A stretch of 64,000 nucleotides of DNA, taken from NCBI RefSeq assembly GCF_014069875.1, contig NZ_CP059676.1:992001-1056000 (forward strand), written 5' to 3'. Source of the DNA: Flaviflexus equikiangi. Lineage in GTDB: Bacteria > Actinomycetota > Actinomycetes > Actinomycetales > Actinomycetaceae. The notes under the pieces are model-generated. The model did not search any database and was not told the DNA's origin. It was given only the letters and a program-made list of their open reading frames with translations. This document shows, piece after piece, positions 53,283-62,656 of this stretch (within the stretch, counting starts at the first letter, position 1; each line of letters begins with the position of its first letter). Made by a program: the position numbers and the translations under genes.

Positions 53283-53334
53283 GATGACCGTGCGTACCGC
53301 CGTATGTGCGCACACAATCGAATGGAGAATAACC

Positions 53335-55335
53335 GTGCCCAAGCTCGTTATCGACGGCTCACCGGAACAGATCGACGAATCGACGTCAGGACTCGTCCGC
53401 TACCAGAAGCAGAGGACCATCGTTGCCCTGCGCATCGACGGAGAGTTGAAGGACCTCGACACGGACCTGGCCGCGCTGGCCGAGGGCACGGTCGTCGACG
53501 GTGTCGATGTCACGGAAGAGGACGGCCTGAACATTCTCCGCCACTCGGCCACCCACGTTCTCGCCCAGGCCGTGCAGCAGCTCAACCCGGACGTCAACCT
53601 CGGCATCGGCCCCTTCATCACCGACGGCTTCTACTACGACTTCGGGAACATCGATCCCGTGACGCCCGACGATCTCAAGGCGATCGAGAAGATCATGAAG
53701 CAGATCGTCAAGGAGGGACAGTCGTTCCGCCGCAGGGTCGTCACCGAGGAGGAGGCGCGCGCGGAGCTGGCCGATCAGCCCTACAAGCTCGAGCTTCTCG
53801 GCTTCGCCGACGCGGAGGACGCTGCCGAAGGCGCATCGATCGAGATCGGCGGCGCCGAGCTCACGATCTACGACAATGTGCGCAGGAACGGGGACGTCGC
53901 GTGGAAGGATCTGTGCCGCGGCCCCCACGTGCCGACGACGAAGGTTCTCGGCAACGGATTCGCCCTCACCCGAGCTTCCGCCGCCTACTGGCGTGGAGAC
54001 CAGAGCAACGATGGCCTGCAGCGCGTGTACGGGACGGCATGGCCGACGAAGGATGAGCTCCTCGCCTACCAGAATCGCATCGCCGAAGCGCAGAAGCGCG
54101 ATCACCGCAAGCTCGGCACCGAACTCGACCTGTTCTCGTTCCCCGACGAGATCGGATCGGGGCTGCCCGTCTTCCACCCCAAGGGTGAGATGGTGCGGAT
54201 GGTCATGGAGGACTATTCGCGCAAGCGCCACCTCGAGGCAGACTATTCCTTCGTCCACACTCCCCACATCACGAAGAAGAACCTTTTCGAGACGTCGAAG
54301 CACCTCGATTGGTATGCGGATGGCATGTATCCGGCGATGCACATGGATGAGGAGCGCGACGCCGAGGGCAACGTGACGAAGCAGGGCCAGGACTACTACC
54401 TGAAGCCCATGAACTGCCCGATGCACAACCTGATCTATCGCTCGCGCGGGCGGTCCTACCGCGAACTGCCGCTGCGCCTGTTCGAGTTCGGCACCGTCTA
54501 CCGCTACGAGAAGTCGGGCGTCGTGCACGGTCTCACCCGCTCGCGCGGCTTCACCCAGGACGATGCTCATATCTATACGACGCGGGAACAGATGAAGGAT
54601 GAGCTCGCGAGCCTGCTCGGCTTCGTCCTCGACCTGCTGCGCGACTACGGGATGGACGACTTCTATCTCGAGCTCTCGACGCGCGATCCCGAGAAGTCTG
54701 TCGGCGATGAGGAGACGTGGGAGGAGGCGACCCGCACCCTCGCAGAGGTCGCGGCAGAATCCGGTCTCGAGCTCGTGGCAGACCCGGGCGGGGCCGCATT
54801 CTACGGCCCGAAGATCTCCGTCCAGGCGAAGGATGCGCTGGGTCGCACCTGGCAGCTGTCGACGATCCAGCTCGACTTCTTCGAGCCGGACCTGTTCGAG
54901 CTCGAATACACGGCCCCGGATGGAAGCCGTCAGCGTCCCGTCATGATCCACCGTGCGCTGTTCGGTTCGATCGAACGCTTCTTCGGTGTCCTCGTCGAGC
55001 ATTACGGCGGAGCGTTCCCGGCCTGGCTCGCGCCAGTCCAGGTCACCTGCATCCCCGTCGCAGAGGCCTTCGAGGGCTACCTCGAGGGCGTGGCCGCGAA
55101 GCTTCGCGCCGAGGGCATCCGTGTCGAGATCGACCGGAGCGATGATCGTTTCGGGAAGAAGATCCGCAACGCCGCGAAGGAGAAGGTGCCCTTCGTCCTC
55201 ATTGCAGGAGGGGAGGACGCCGAGAGCAATGCAGTGTCGTTCCGGTACCGTGACGGCTCCCAGAACAACGGCGTGCCGATCGATGAGGCGGTCGCGGAGA
55301 TCGTCCGCCAGGTCCGCGATCGCGTCAACCAGTAA
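53335..55335 (+). CDS. thrS: Threonine--tRNA ligase
   Basis: ThrS charges tRNA-Thr. The 666-residue class II synthetase has a short TGS domain (1-60), the editing domain ([10 protein letters not shown] and later YKLELLG), the catalytic domain with [11 protein letters not shown] (Zn-binding Cys) and the class II motif 3 near [12 protein letters not shown], then an anticodon-binding domain. The GTG start is chosen because GGAGAAT precedes it and the protein aligns with the family from there. pgsA starts 8 bases after its stop, so it leads the PIM operon. The HIT-domain gene found between thrS and pgsA in mycobacteria is missing. Confidence 0.96.
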   Translation: MPKLVIDGSPEQIDESTSGLVRYQKQRTIVALRIDGELKDLDTDLAALAEGTVVDGVDVTEEDGLNILRHSATHVLAQAVQQLNPDVNLGIGPFITDGFYYDFGNIDPVTPDDLKAIEKIMKQIVKEGQSFRRRVVTEEEARAELADQPYKLELLGFADAEDAAEGASIEIGGAELTIYDNVRRNGDVAWKDLCRGPHVPTTKVLGNGFALTRASAAYWRGDQSNDGLQRVYGTAWPTKDELLAYQNRIAEAQKRDHRKLGTELDLFSFPDEIGSGLPVFHPKGEMVRMVMEDYSRKRHLEADYSFVHTPHITKKNLFETSKHLDWYADGMYPAMHMDEERDAEGNVTKQGQDYYLKPMNCPMHNLIYRSRGRSYRELPLRLFEFGTVYRYEKSGVVHGLTRSRGFTQDDAHIYTTREQMKDELASLLGFVLDLLRDYGMDDFYLELSTRDPEKSVGDEETWEEATRTLAEVAAESGLELVADPGGAAFYGPKISVQAKDALGRTWQLSTIQLDFFEPDLFELEYTAPDGSRQRPVMIHRALFGSIERFFGVLVEHYGGAFPAWLAPVQVTCIPVAEAFEGYLEGVAAKLRAEGIRVEIDRSDDRFGKKIRNAAKEKVPFVLIAGGEDAESNAVSFRYRDGSQNNGVPIDEAVAEIVRQVRDRVNQ

Positions 55336-55343
55336 GGTCGCTC

Positions 55344-55967
55344 ATGCTCAGTCGTTCAGGGCGGCCGCTCGGCCAGCTCCTCTTCGGTCCCATCGCACGT
55401 CTCTTCGTCCGTCTCGGCATCTCAGCCGATACGGTGACGATCGTCGGCACGATCGCGTCCTGCACGGTCGCTCTCTGGCTGATTCCCACCGATCACCTGA
55501 CGGCGGCCGCCTGGACGACGTTCGCGGTGGTCGTCTTCGACAATCTGGACGGCCAGATCGCCCGCCTGACGGGAACGCAGTCGACGTGGGGTGCGTTCCT
55601 CGATTCGACGATGGACAGGTTCGCGGATGGTGCGATCTTCATCGCCGTCGCCATCTGGGCCATCTGGCACGCCGACGAGTCGATCGCGCACTGGATCGCC
55701 CTCGGCTCCATCGTCGCACTGCTCATGGGCGCGATCGTGCCCTACGCCCGGGCACGCGCCGAGTCCCTCGGGTACAGCGCGAACATCGGCATCGCCGAGC
55801 GTGCTGACCGGCTCGCCGTCATCCTGACCGCGACGTTCTTCGTCGGCATGGAGTGGGGGGACTGGTGGCTCCTGGTGGCCGTCTGGCTCCTCTCCGCGGC
55901 CGGTTTCGTCACGGTGATCCAGCGCATGGCGACCGTCTACCGGCAGGCCAAGGGCGAGGCTCTCTGA
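55344..55967 (+). CDS. pgsA: Phosphatidylinositol phosphate synthase (CDP-alcohol phosphatidyltransferase)
   Basis: A 207-residue membrane enzyme that joins CDP-diacylglycerol to inositol phosphate, the first step to PIM lipids. The CAP signature is complete: Asp66, Asp69, Gly70, Ala73-Arg74, Gly83, Asp87 and Asp91 (DNLDGQIAR ... GAFLDSTMD). Six helices are predicted. The acyltransferase and mannosyltransferase genes follow with overlaps, which selects the inositol-phosphate role over other CDP-alcohol enzymes. Confidence 0.92.
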   Translation: MLSRSGRPLGQLLFGPIARLFVRLGISADTVTIVGTIASCTVALWLIPTDHLTAAAWTTFAVVVFDNLDGQIARLTGTQSTWGAFLDSTMDRFADGAIFIAVAIWAIWHADESIAHWIALGSIVALLMGAIVPYARARAESLGYSANIGIAERADRLAVILTATFFVGMEWGDWWLLVAVWLLSAAGFVTVIQRMATVYRQAKGEAL

Positions 55968-56926
55968 TGGACTTCTACCGGCTGTTCACTCTTGCGCAGC
56001 GCTTCGTCGAGAAGGCTCCCGAGCCGCTGGGGCGGGCCGTCTTCGACGTGGCGGGCACGTGCGCCGCGCTGGCCAACGGCGGCGGTGTCAGGCAGCTGAA
56101 GAAGAACTATCGGCGCCTCGACCCTGACCTGTCCGGGATGAAGCTGCAGGCAGCCGCTGTGACGGGGATGCGCAACTATATGCGCTACTACTACGAGATG
56201 TTCGCAGCCCCCACGATCCCGCAGGAGAAGCTCTCCCACCGCGTTCGGCTCGTCCCCGACGATTATCTGAGGTCCGAGTTCGCGGGCGGACGGGCCGTGC
56301 CCGCGGCCCTCATGCACACGGGCAACTGGGACGTGGCCGGTGCCTGGTCCGAGAAGAATCTCGCCCACGTCGTGACGGTGGCAGAGAAGCTCGCAGACCC
56401 CCGCATGGCGCAGGGCTTTCTCGACTATCGCACCAGCTTGGGCATGACGATCTATCTTGCGGTGAAGAACGGGTCCGTGTTCGAGTCCCTCGTCCGCGAA
56501 GCATCCGAACCCGTTCTCTTGCCGCTCCTCGCGGACCGTGACCTCACGGCCTCGGGCGTGGAGGTCACCCTTCTCGGCCACCGCCTCCTCATCGCCCCCG
56601 GGCCGGCTCTCCTCGCGGTGCGGACGGGACGCCCGTTCGTACCGATCATGATGCGCCACGTCAAGGTGTCGGGCGAGGAGCGCTCCCGTGCCGGGACTCC
56701 CTGGATCAGCCATCTCGACGTGTTCGATCCGATCGTTCCCACGGTGGGTCCGGATGCGAGCAGGGCGGAGCAGAGCGCCGATGTGGCCCGCATGTGCCAG
56801 GAGTGGATGGATGCGGTGGGGCCGTGGCTGCGCGAGCACTACGTCCACTGGCACATGCTTCAGAAGGTCTATGTTGATGATGTGGACATGGACCGTGTGA
56901 GAGCGAAACGAGCGGAGACAGCGTGA
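55967..56926 (+). CDS. Phosphatidylinositol mannoside acyltransferase (PatA-like)
   Basis: A 319-residue peripheral-membrane acyltransferase of the HtrB/LpxL superfamily, with His-x4-Asp in MHTGNWDVAG (about 117) and Glu/Asp near LPLLADRDL. In actinobacteria this position encodes PatA, which acylates the mannose of PIM. Its ATG shares one base with the pgsA stop (TGATG) and pimA overlaps its end by 4 bases. Confidence 0.9.
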   Translation: MDFYRLFTLAQRFVEKAPEPLGRAVFDVAGTCAALANGGGVRQLKKNYRRLDPDLSGMKLQAAAVTGMRNYMRYYYEMFAAPTIPQEKLSHRVRLVPDDYLRSEFAGGRAVPAALMHTGNWDVAGAWSEKNLAHVVTVAEKLADPRMAQGFLDYRTSLGMTIYLAVKNGSVFESLVREASEPVLLPLLADRDLTASGVEVTLLGHRLLIAPGPALLAVRTGRPFVPIMMRHVKVSGEERSRAGTPWISHLDVFDPIVPTVGPDASRAEQSADVARMCQEWMDAVGPWLREHYVHWHMLQKVYVDDVDMDRVRAKRAETA

Positions 56927-58059
56927 AGATCGGTATCGCCTGCCCCTACTCTTGGGATGTTCCCGGCGGAGTGCAGTTCCATATCCGTGACCTCGCGGAG
57001 GAGCTGATCGGCCGCGGGCACTCCGTGTCCGTCATCGCACCCGCGGGTGAAGGGACGGACCTCCCGGACTTCGTCGTCCCCACGGGGGCCGCGATCCCGA
57101 TTCCCTACAACGGTTCAGTTGCCAGGCTCGCGTTCGGGCCCCGCATGAACTGGCATGTGCGCAAATGGCTCGCCCACGGCGAATTCGATGTCCTCCACGT
57201 CCACGAGCCGTTCGTGCCGTCACTGGCGATGCTGGCGCTCATGAACGCTGAATGTCCCGTCGTCGCCACCTTCCATACGGCGATGGACCGCTCGAAGGCG
57301 CTGTCGACCGCCTCCCCGCTGCTGGTTCCCGTCCTCGAGAAGACACGCGCTCGTATCGCGGTCTCCGAGGAGGCTCGACGCACCGCCGTCGAACACCTGG
57401 GCGGGGATGCCTACGTGATCCCGAACGGTGTGAGCGTCAAGAACTTCCTCGTCTCGGACAAGGACGAACGGTTCACGGGAACGCCCGACAGTCCGACAAT
57501 CGGGTTCCTCGGCCGCATCGACGAGCCGCGCAAGGGACTGCCGATCCTCGCGGAAGCCGTCGCACCGATACTCGCCGCCTACCCGAAGGCCAGGTTCTTC
57601 GTCGCGGGGCGGGGAGACAACTCTCGCGCCCTCGACATTCTCGGCGAGAACGCGAGTGCGGTGTCTTTCCTCGGGTCGGTGTCCGAAGAGGACAAGGCCG
57701 CCATGCTGTCCTCGGTCGACGTCTATGTCGCCCCCCAGACGGGCGGGGAGTCTTTCGGCATCGTCCTCATCGAGGCGATGAGTGCGGGCTCCTTCGTCGT
57801 GTCCTCCGACATTCCCGCCTTCCAGGCCGTGCTCGAGCACGGAGCGTACGGCGATCACTTCCGCAGCGAAGACCCGCAGGATCTGGCGCGTGTCATCGTG
57901 TCCGCTCTCGATGATCCCGACAGACGCGCAGCGGTGGTCCGGGAGGCGGGGAAGGCCGCGTGGCGGTACGACTGGTCGACAGTCGCGTCCCAGATCCTGT
58001 CCGTCTATTCCATCGCCGTCAAGACTGCCGGATATCGCATCGAAGGGTGGGGCCGATGA
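56923..58059 (+). CDS. pimA: Phosphatidylinositol alpha-mannosyltransferase
   Basis: PimA adds the first mannose from GDP-mannose to phosphatidylinositol on the inner leaflet. The 378-residue GT4 enzyme has the N-terminal GGVQFHIRDLAEEL segment (Gly-rich loop), VLHVHEPF, TFHTAMDRS, GRIDEPRKGL, and the E-x7-E motif in ESFGIVLIEAM (about 272-280). The GTG overlaps the patA-like stop (GTGA). PIMs are characteristic of PIM-bearing actinobacteria. Confidence 0.94.
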   Translation: MKIGIACPYSWDVPGGVQFHIRDLAEELIGRGHSVSVIAPAGEGTDLPDFVVPTGAAIPIPYNGSVARLAFGPRMNWHVRKWLAHGEFDVLHVHEPFVPSLAMLALMNAECPVVATFHTAMDRSKALSTASPLLVPVLEKTRARIAVSEEARRTAVEHLGGDAYVIPNGVSVKNFLVSDKDERFTGTPDSPTIGFLGRIDEPRKGLPILAEAVAPILAAYPKARFFVAGRGDNSRALDILGENASAVSFLGSVSEEDKAAMLSSVDVYVAPQTGGESFGIVLIEAMSAGSFVVSSDIPAFQAVLEHGAYGDHFRSEDPQDLARVIVSALDDPDRRAAVVREAGKAAWRYDWSTVASQILSVYSIAVKTAGYRIEGWGR

Positions 58060-58622
58060 TCTGGGAATCCTTGCTCGTCATCGTTGTCATCGCGGTCCTC
58101 ATCGCAGGACTCGTCTGGATCGTCAACGCGCGCAGGCTCGACCGCCTCCATCGCACCGTCATCCAATCTCGCCTCTCCCTCAACGAGGCCCTCACCCAGC
58201 GCGCGAATGCGGCCACGGAGTTCGCGGCCTCGGGCGCTTTGGATGTGGCCAGTGCGATCCTCCTGGCGAACGCGGCGCAGCTTGCCCTGGCGGAGTCCCA
58301 CCGTCCCGTGGCCGTTGACGGTCTCGAAGACGGTCCCGGACATCGCAGCCTCTCCCAGGGTGATCGAGCAACAGCCGAATCGAACCTGTCCCGGACGCTG
58401 CGCCTGGTCCTCGACGGCCTGGAACTCGAGGATCTGACGGAGGAGCAGAGGGCCGGTCACGAGGCCCTCGAGGAGAGTCGAGCCGCCGTGAAGCTGACGC
58501 GGCGGTTCCACAACGCGTTCGTCGACCAGGCGCGTCGCCTGCGATCGAACAGCATCGTCCGCCTGGCTCGGATGGCGGGGGGCGCTCCGCTGCCGCAACC
58601 GGTCGACATGGATGACGAGTAG
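58056..58622 (+). CDS. LemA-like membrane-anchored protein of unknown function
   Basis: A 188-residue protein with one N-terminal helix (about 5-23) and a long helical cytosolic part with LTQRANAATEFAASG and an ATAESNLSRTL segment, resembling LemA-type proteins. No catalytic residues are evident. It is translated with pimA (ATGA) and stands before the PrsW gene. The name is a structural resemblance only. Confidence 0.65.
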   Translation: MIWESLLVIVVIAVLIAGLVWIVNARRLDRLHRTVIQSRLSLNEALTQRANAATEFAASGALDVASAILLANAAQLALAESHRPVAVDGLEDGPGHRSLSQGDRATAESNLSRTLRLVLDGLELEDLTEEQRAGHEALEESRAAVKLTRRFHNAFVDQARRLRSNSIVRLARMAGGAPLPQPVDMDDE

Positions 58623-58626
58623 GTCG

Positions 58627-59811
58627 ATGGGGGCGATGCCGGGCGGGAACCGTCCGTGGATACCGGGCCCGAACCCGCGCCCGGTCGCGACCCACATGCC
58701 GTGGCGGCTGCCCAAGCGTCACTCGCGCGGTTTCATCATCATGGTGAGCGTCCTTGTCGTCCTCGGGGTGGCGGGCTTCCTCATCGTCTTGCCGCTGCTG
58801 ACCGAATCGCAGGGTGCCCGTGCGGCCGCCTGGTCCGGGCTTCTCGCACTTGTCCCCGTCACGATCGTCACCGCCATCATCTGGTGGATCGACTCGTGGG
58901 AGCCCGAGCCCAGGTGGCTCATGGCAGCGATGTTCCTGTGGGGCGGGGGAGTGGCCGTCGCGATCTCCGCCTGGCTCAACACCGCATGGACGGAGTCCTT
59001 CTATCTCGTCACCGGCAACGCGGCGAAGGCCTCCGTGTGGGGCAGCATCGTGTCCGCCCCTCTCGTCGAGGAGGCTGCCAAAGGCCTCGGGGTGGTCTTC
59101 GTCTTCATCGCCTTCAAGAAGTACGTCAACGGCCCCCTGGACGGGATCTGCTACGGGGCGATGTCGGGGCTCGGCTTCGCCTTCACGGAGAACATCCTCT
59201 ATTTCACCCGGTATTACGATGTCCTGTCGGATGTGGCTGTCGCCAGGTTCTCCTCACCCCTCCTCCATCCCCTCTGCACGGCCGTCATCGGCATGTTCCT
59301 CGGTTTCGCCGTCTACATGTCCTCCCGCTGGTGGGCGCTTCCCCTCCTCATCCCGGGCTTCCTCATCGCCGCCTCGATCCATTTCATGCACAACGGCTGG
59401 GCCACGATCGCGGCCTACGGGGACGGCTCCATGGCCTTCAACTACCTGGCCGTGCAGGTCCCGAGCTATATCGCGGCCGCGATCCTCATCGCCTGGTTCC
59501 GCCACGACGAGTCCCTCATCATCCGCGATCGCCTCCTCGAATATCAGCGGGCGGGCTGGTTCGCGCCGCACGAGGTGGAGATGCTCGGTTCGTTGGCGGG
59601 ACGGAAGCAGGCGCGGGCATGGGCCGCCTCGCGCGGTCCCCTCGCGAAGGATGCGATGAGCCGTTTCCAGCACGAGGCCACACATCTCGCGCTCAACCGC
59701 CAGCGTGCCGCCCTGCGCACGATCTCGATACCGCAGGCGCAGCGGGACGAGGCGGAGACTCTCGCGACGATCGGGCAGGCGAGGGCGATCTTCATGGCGG
59801 GCGCCAGGTGA
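58627..59811 (+). CDS. PrsW-family intramembrane metalloprotease
   Basis: A 394-residue protein with about eight membrane helices and a soluble C-terminal tail of about 110 residues. PrsW motifs: Glu-Glu in PLVEEAAKG, Glu in FAFTENILYFTRY, and His residues in SPLLHPLCTAVIG and SIHFMHNGW. Family members cut anti-sigma factors in the membrane or have unassigned roles. The start is uncertain: ATG 58627 has a weak AGTAGG upstream, and an in-frame ATG at 58612 overlaps the previous gene. The Nudix gene overlaps its stop (GTGA). Confidence 0.85.
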   Translation: MGAMPGGNRPWIPGPNPRPVATHMPWRLPKRHSRGFIIMVSVLVVLGVAGFLIVLPLLTESQGARAAAWSGLLALVPVTIVTAIIWWIDSWEPEPRWLMAAMFLWGGGVAVAISAWLNTAWTESFYLVTGNAAKASVWGSIVSAPLVEEAAKGLGVVFVFIAFKKYVNGPLDGICYGAMSGLGFAFTENILYFTRYYDVLSDVAVARFSSPLLHPLCTAVIGMFLGFAVYMSSRWWALPLLIPGFLIAASIHFMHNGWATIAAYGDGSMAFNYLAVQVPSYIAAAILIAWFRHDESLIIRDRLLEYQRAGWFAPHEVEMLGSLAGRKQARAWAASRGPLAKDAMSRFQHEATHLALNRQRAALRTISIPQAQRDEAETLATIGQARAIFMAGAR

Positions 59812-60347
59812 GCGAGGAGTGGACTCCCGGGGCCGATGGTCTCCTGGAGCGCAGTGCCGCCAGGATCGTCCTCCTCGACCCGGAGGGCCGTCTCTTCCTC
59901 ATGAAGGGCCACGATCTCGAGGATCCCGATCATGCGTGGTGGTTCACGGTGGGCGGCGGGATCAACCCCGGGGAGGATCCCCGTGCCGGGGCGATACGGG
60001 AGCTGTTCGAGGAGACCGGTCTCGAGGTCGATCCTCGACGGCTGATCGGCCCCGTCCTCCAGCGCACCGCGCTCTTCCGCTTCACCTACGAGAACCGGCG
60101 CCAGTACGAACAGTTCTTCCTCCTCCATGTGAGCGCGGAGGAGGCGGCCGAGGCGGCCTCGTGGAACACGGCCGGCCTGACGGACCTCGAGAAGGACGTC
60201 CTCGACGGTGTCGCCTGGTGGCAGGTTGAGGAGATCGAGCGCGCCCAGGAGGCCGGAACCCACATCTATCCCCTCAGCATCGGGGCACTGGCCCGCCGCT
60301 GGCGCGGCGGCTGGGACGGGATCGTCCACACGGTCCGCGAGGAGTAG
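59808..60347 (+). CDS. Nudix hydrolase
   Basis: A 179-residue pyrophosphohydrolase. The Nudix box [20 protein letters not shown] followed by ETGLEV (about 45-70) is complete, including the RE and EE residues. The GTG overlaps the PrsW stop. A Nudix gene near pimA is also found in mycobacteria. The substrate is unknown; nucleotide sugars or damaged nucleotides are typical. Confidence 0.9.
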   Translation: MSEEWTPGADGLLERSAARIVLLDPEGRLFLMKGHDLEDPDHAWWFTVGGGINPGEDPRAGAIRELFEETGLEVDPRRLIGPVLQRTALFRFTYENRRQYEQFFLLHVSAEEAAEAASWNTAGLTDLEKDVLDGVAWWQVEEIERAQEAGTHIYPLSIGALARRWRGGWDGIVHTVREE

Positions 60348-60405
60348 GGGAAACTCTCTGCCCGTGTCTGCAGCGGCTGCTCGCTCTCCCGGGACCCTGA
60401 GGCGC

Positions 60406-60411
60406 TACACT
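60406..60411 (+). promoter_or_regulatory. Candidate -10 box of yebC
   Basis: TACACT stands 39 bases before the yebC GTG, leaving a leader that includes GAGGAGAAC as ribosome site. The -35 region is not recognisable. Confidence 0.4.
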
Positions 60412-60450
60412 GGTGCCGTACTACCATCTGTTGACGAGGAGAACACACCC

Positions 60451-61209
60451 GTGTCGGGACATTCAAAGTGGGCAACGACCAAGCATAAGAAGGCGGCGCT
60501 TGACGCGAAGCGAGGCAAGCTGTTCGCCCGCCTGGTGAAGAATATCGAGGTGGCCGGGAGGACCGGTGGCCCCGACCCAGCGGGAAACCCGACCCTGTTC
60601 GATGCGGTGCAGAAGGCGAAGAAGAACTCTGTCCCTGCCGACAACATCGAGCGTGCGCTCAAGCGTGCCGCCGGTGAAGGCGAAGACGGCGTCCAGTACG
60701 AGTCGATCATGTACGAGGGCTATGCCGCCGGCGGCGTCGCCCTCCTCATCGAATGCTTGACGGACAACCGCAACCGTGCTGCCTCCGACGTGCGCGTGGC
60801 ACTGACCCGCAACGGCGGCAGCCTGGCAGACCCGGGTTCCGTCTCCTACATGTTCCACCGCAAGGGTGTCGTCGAGGTCGCGAAGACAGACGGCGTCACC
60901 GAGGACGATATTCTCATGGCGGTTCTCGATGCTGGTGCGGAAGAGGTCAACGACGAGGGGGAGACGTACGAGATCCTCTCCGACCCGAAGGACGTCGTCG
61001 CCGTGCGCAGCGCCCTCCAGGAGAACGGCTACGACTACGATTCTGCCGAAGTGCAGTTCGTCCCGACCATGAAGGTCTCTGTCGACAAGGACGGAGCCCA
61101 GAAGGTTCTCAAGCTCATCGACGCACTCGAAGAGGTCGATGACATCCAGAACGTGTTCTCGAACCTGGATATCCCTGACGAGGTGGCTGCACAGCTCGAC
61201 GAGGACTGA
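60451..61209 (+). CDS. yebC: YebC/PmpR family protein
   Basis: A 252-residue DNA/RNA-associated protein of the YebC/PmpR family ([18 protein letters not shown] start; [32 protein letters not shown]). Family members act as transcription regulators or help ribosomes through difficult stretches. It is often the first gene of the ruv operon, as here. The start is GTG 60451 after GGAGAAC. Confidence 0.95.
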   Translation: MSGHSKWATTKHKKAALDAKRGKLFARLVKNIEVAGRTGGPDPAGNPTLFDAVQKAKKNSVPADNIERALKRAAGEGEDGVQYESIMYEGYAAGGVALLIECLTDNRNRAASDVRVALTRNGGSLADPGSVSYMFHRKGVVEVAKTDGVTEDDILMAVLDAGAEEVNDEGETYEILSDPKDVVAVRSALQENGYDYDSAEVQFVPTMKVSVDKDGAQKVLKLIDALEEVDDIQNVFSNLDIPDEVAAQLDED

Positions 61210-61970
61210 TGTCTCTTCCAGCGCTCGCGCTGCTCGTCGCGGCCATCATCGCCGGCGGAACATCCCAACGAGTGTCGGGCATGGGCATGGGCCTCATCCT
61301 GGCCCCTGTCCTCTCCCTCATCCTCGGAGCCGCCGTCGGCGTCACCGTGACGAACGTGACGACGGTCTGCACGGCCCTCGTCATCGGCTTCGTCCTCCGC
61401 GCCGGCATCGACTGGAAGAAGTTCGCGATCATCGCGCCCTCAGCCCTCCTGGGGACCATCCCGGGAGGGCTCGTCGTGGCGTACATGGACGGGGCCTGGC
61501 TCTCCGTCCTCGTCGGAGCCCTCATCCTCCTCGCCCTCGCCATCACCCTGTGGGCCAATAGGCAGCAGCACCTGCCCCATCTCACCCACCCCGCCTGGAT
61601 CATCCCCTTCGCCGCCGGGGGAGCCTTCATGAACGCCACCGCCGGCGTCGTCGCACCCGTCCTCATGATCTACGCGATCGCATCCCGGTGGGACCACCGG
61701 TCCTTCTCAGCCACCCTCCAACCCACCTTCGCCTGGATCGGCGGACTCTCCATCATCGTCAAGGTCTCCCTCGGCGCCACCCCCATCGACTCCCTCCCCG
61801 ACTGGTGGGTGCTCCTCGTCATCCTTGCCGCTATCCCCACCTCCGTCCTTCTCGGCACACTCGTCTCCAGGCACGTGAGTACACAGACCGCGAAGAAGAT
61901 CGCCCTTGCGGTGGCGACCCTCGGGGCCGTGTCCACCCTCCTGCGCGGCCTGATCGATGCGCTAGGTTAG
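61209..61970 (+). CDS. TSUP/TauE-SafE family membrane transporter
   Basis: A 253-residue protein with eight predicted helices in two repeats: the N-terminal AAIIAGGTSQRVSGMGMGLI and the matching AAGGAFMNATAGVVAPVLMIYA in the second half. TSUP proteins export or import sulfite, sulfoacetate and related anions. The ATG shares a base with the yebC stop. A transporter between yebC and ruvC is not the usual order, so it appears to have inserted into the ruv operon. Confidence 0.88.
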   Translation: MSLPALALLVAAIIAGGTSQRVSGMGMGLILAPVLSLILGAAVGVTVTNVTTVCTALVIGFVLRAGIDWKKFAIIAPSALLGTIPGGLVVAYMDGAWLSVLVGALILLALAITLWANRQQHLPHLTHPAWIIPFAAGGAFMNATAGVVAPVLMIYAIASRWDHRSFSATLQPTFAWIGGLSIIVKVSLGATPIDSLPDWWVLLVILAAIPTSVLLGTLVSRHVSTQTAKKIALAVATLGAVSTLLRGLIDALG

Positions 61971-61984
61971 TCACCGGAGGGACA

Positions 61985-62620
61985 ATGCGAATCATCGGAA
62001 TCGACCCGGGTCTCACCCGGTGCGGCATCGGCATCATCGACGCCGACGGGCCACGGCACGTCAGCTACGTCGACGTCGTCGTCGCACGATCACAGGCGGA
62101 CATGGCGCCCCACAAGAGGCTCGAGATCATCGCGGACGCGATCGACACCATGATCGGGAAGCACAACCCCGACGTCATGGCAGTCGAACGCATGTTCGCG
62201 GAGGACAATGTCCGCTCCATCATCAGCACCGCTCAGGTTGCCGGAGTCGCCATGCTGGCAGCCTCCCGCTCGAACCTCCCTCTCGCCCTCCATTCACCCT
62301 CCGAGGTGAAGGCCGCCGTCACGGGAGACGGACGCGCCGAGAAGAAGGCCGTCCAGTTCATGGTCCAGCGGATCCTCCGCCTCTCGGAACTGCCCAGGCC
62401 CGCGGATGCGGCGGATGCTCTCGCTCTCGCCATCACCCACGCATGGCGCGGGGGCGCCATGTCGCCCACGGCGCAATCCGCCCAGCACGGCGGAGCGGCC
62501 CTGCCCAATCCGACGACACCCGGACTCACCTCCGCCCAGCGCGCCTGGGCAGAAGCCGAACGCAGCACCCGACTATCCGGCGTTGTCGCCGCGCAGTCGG
62601 CCGCCAAACGATTCCGCTGA
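61985..62620 (+). CDS. ruvC: Holliday junction endonuclease RuvC
   Basis: RuvC cuts Holliday junctions made by recombination. The 211-residue RNase H-fold nuclease has Asp7 in IIGIDPGLTRCG, Glu in VMAVERMF, and Asp pairs in RPADAADALALAI. A C-terminal tail of about 55 residues (from 155), rich in Ala/Thr/Ser, extends beyond the normal length and is likely disordered. The ATG follows GGAGGGAC. Confidence 0.95.
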   Translation: MRIIGIDPGLTRCGIGIIDADGPRHVSYVDVVVARSQADMAPHKRLEIIADAIDTMIGKHNPDVMAVERMFAEDNVRSIISTAQVAGVAMLAASRSNLPLALHSPSEVKAAVTGDGRAEKKAVQFMVQRILRLSELPRPADAADALALAITHAWRGGAMSPTAQSAQHGGAALPNPTTPGLTSAQRAWAEAERSTRLSGVVAAQSAAKRFR

Positions 62621-62639
62621 TAGTATGGAACAAATGTTC
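62621..62639 (+). promoter_or_regulatory. LexA-type SOS box overlapping a -10 box in front of ruvA
   Basis: TAGTAT (62621-62626) is directly followed by GAACAAATGTTC (62628-62639). This fits the actinobacterial/Bacillus SOS operator GAAC-N4-GTTC. The site begins at the ruvC stop codon, 18-30 bases before the ruvA start, so LexA would block a second, ruvAB-specific promoter. The ribosome site GGGGAGG follows. Confidence 0.75.
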
Positions 62640-62656
62640 GGTACCGGGGAGGTTTC

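Noticed and set aside
53055-53334. Threonine T-box or attenuator upstream of thrS
   Set aside because: No T-box core (AGGGTGGNACCGCG-like), specifier stem or T-run terminator is present.
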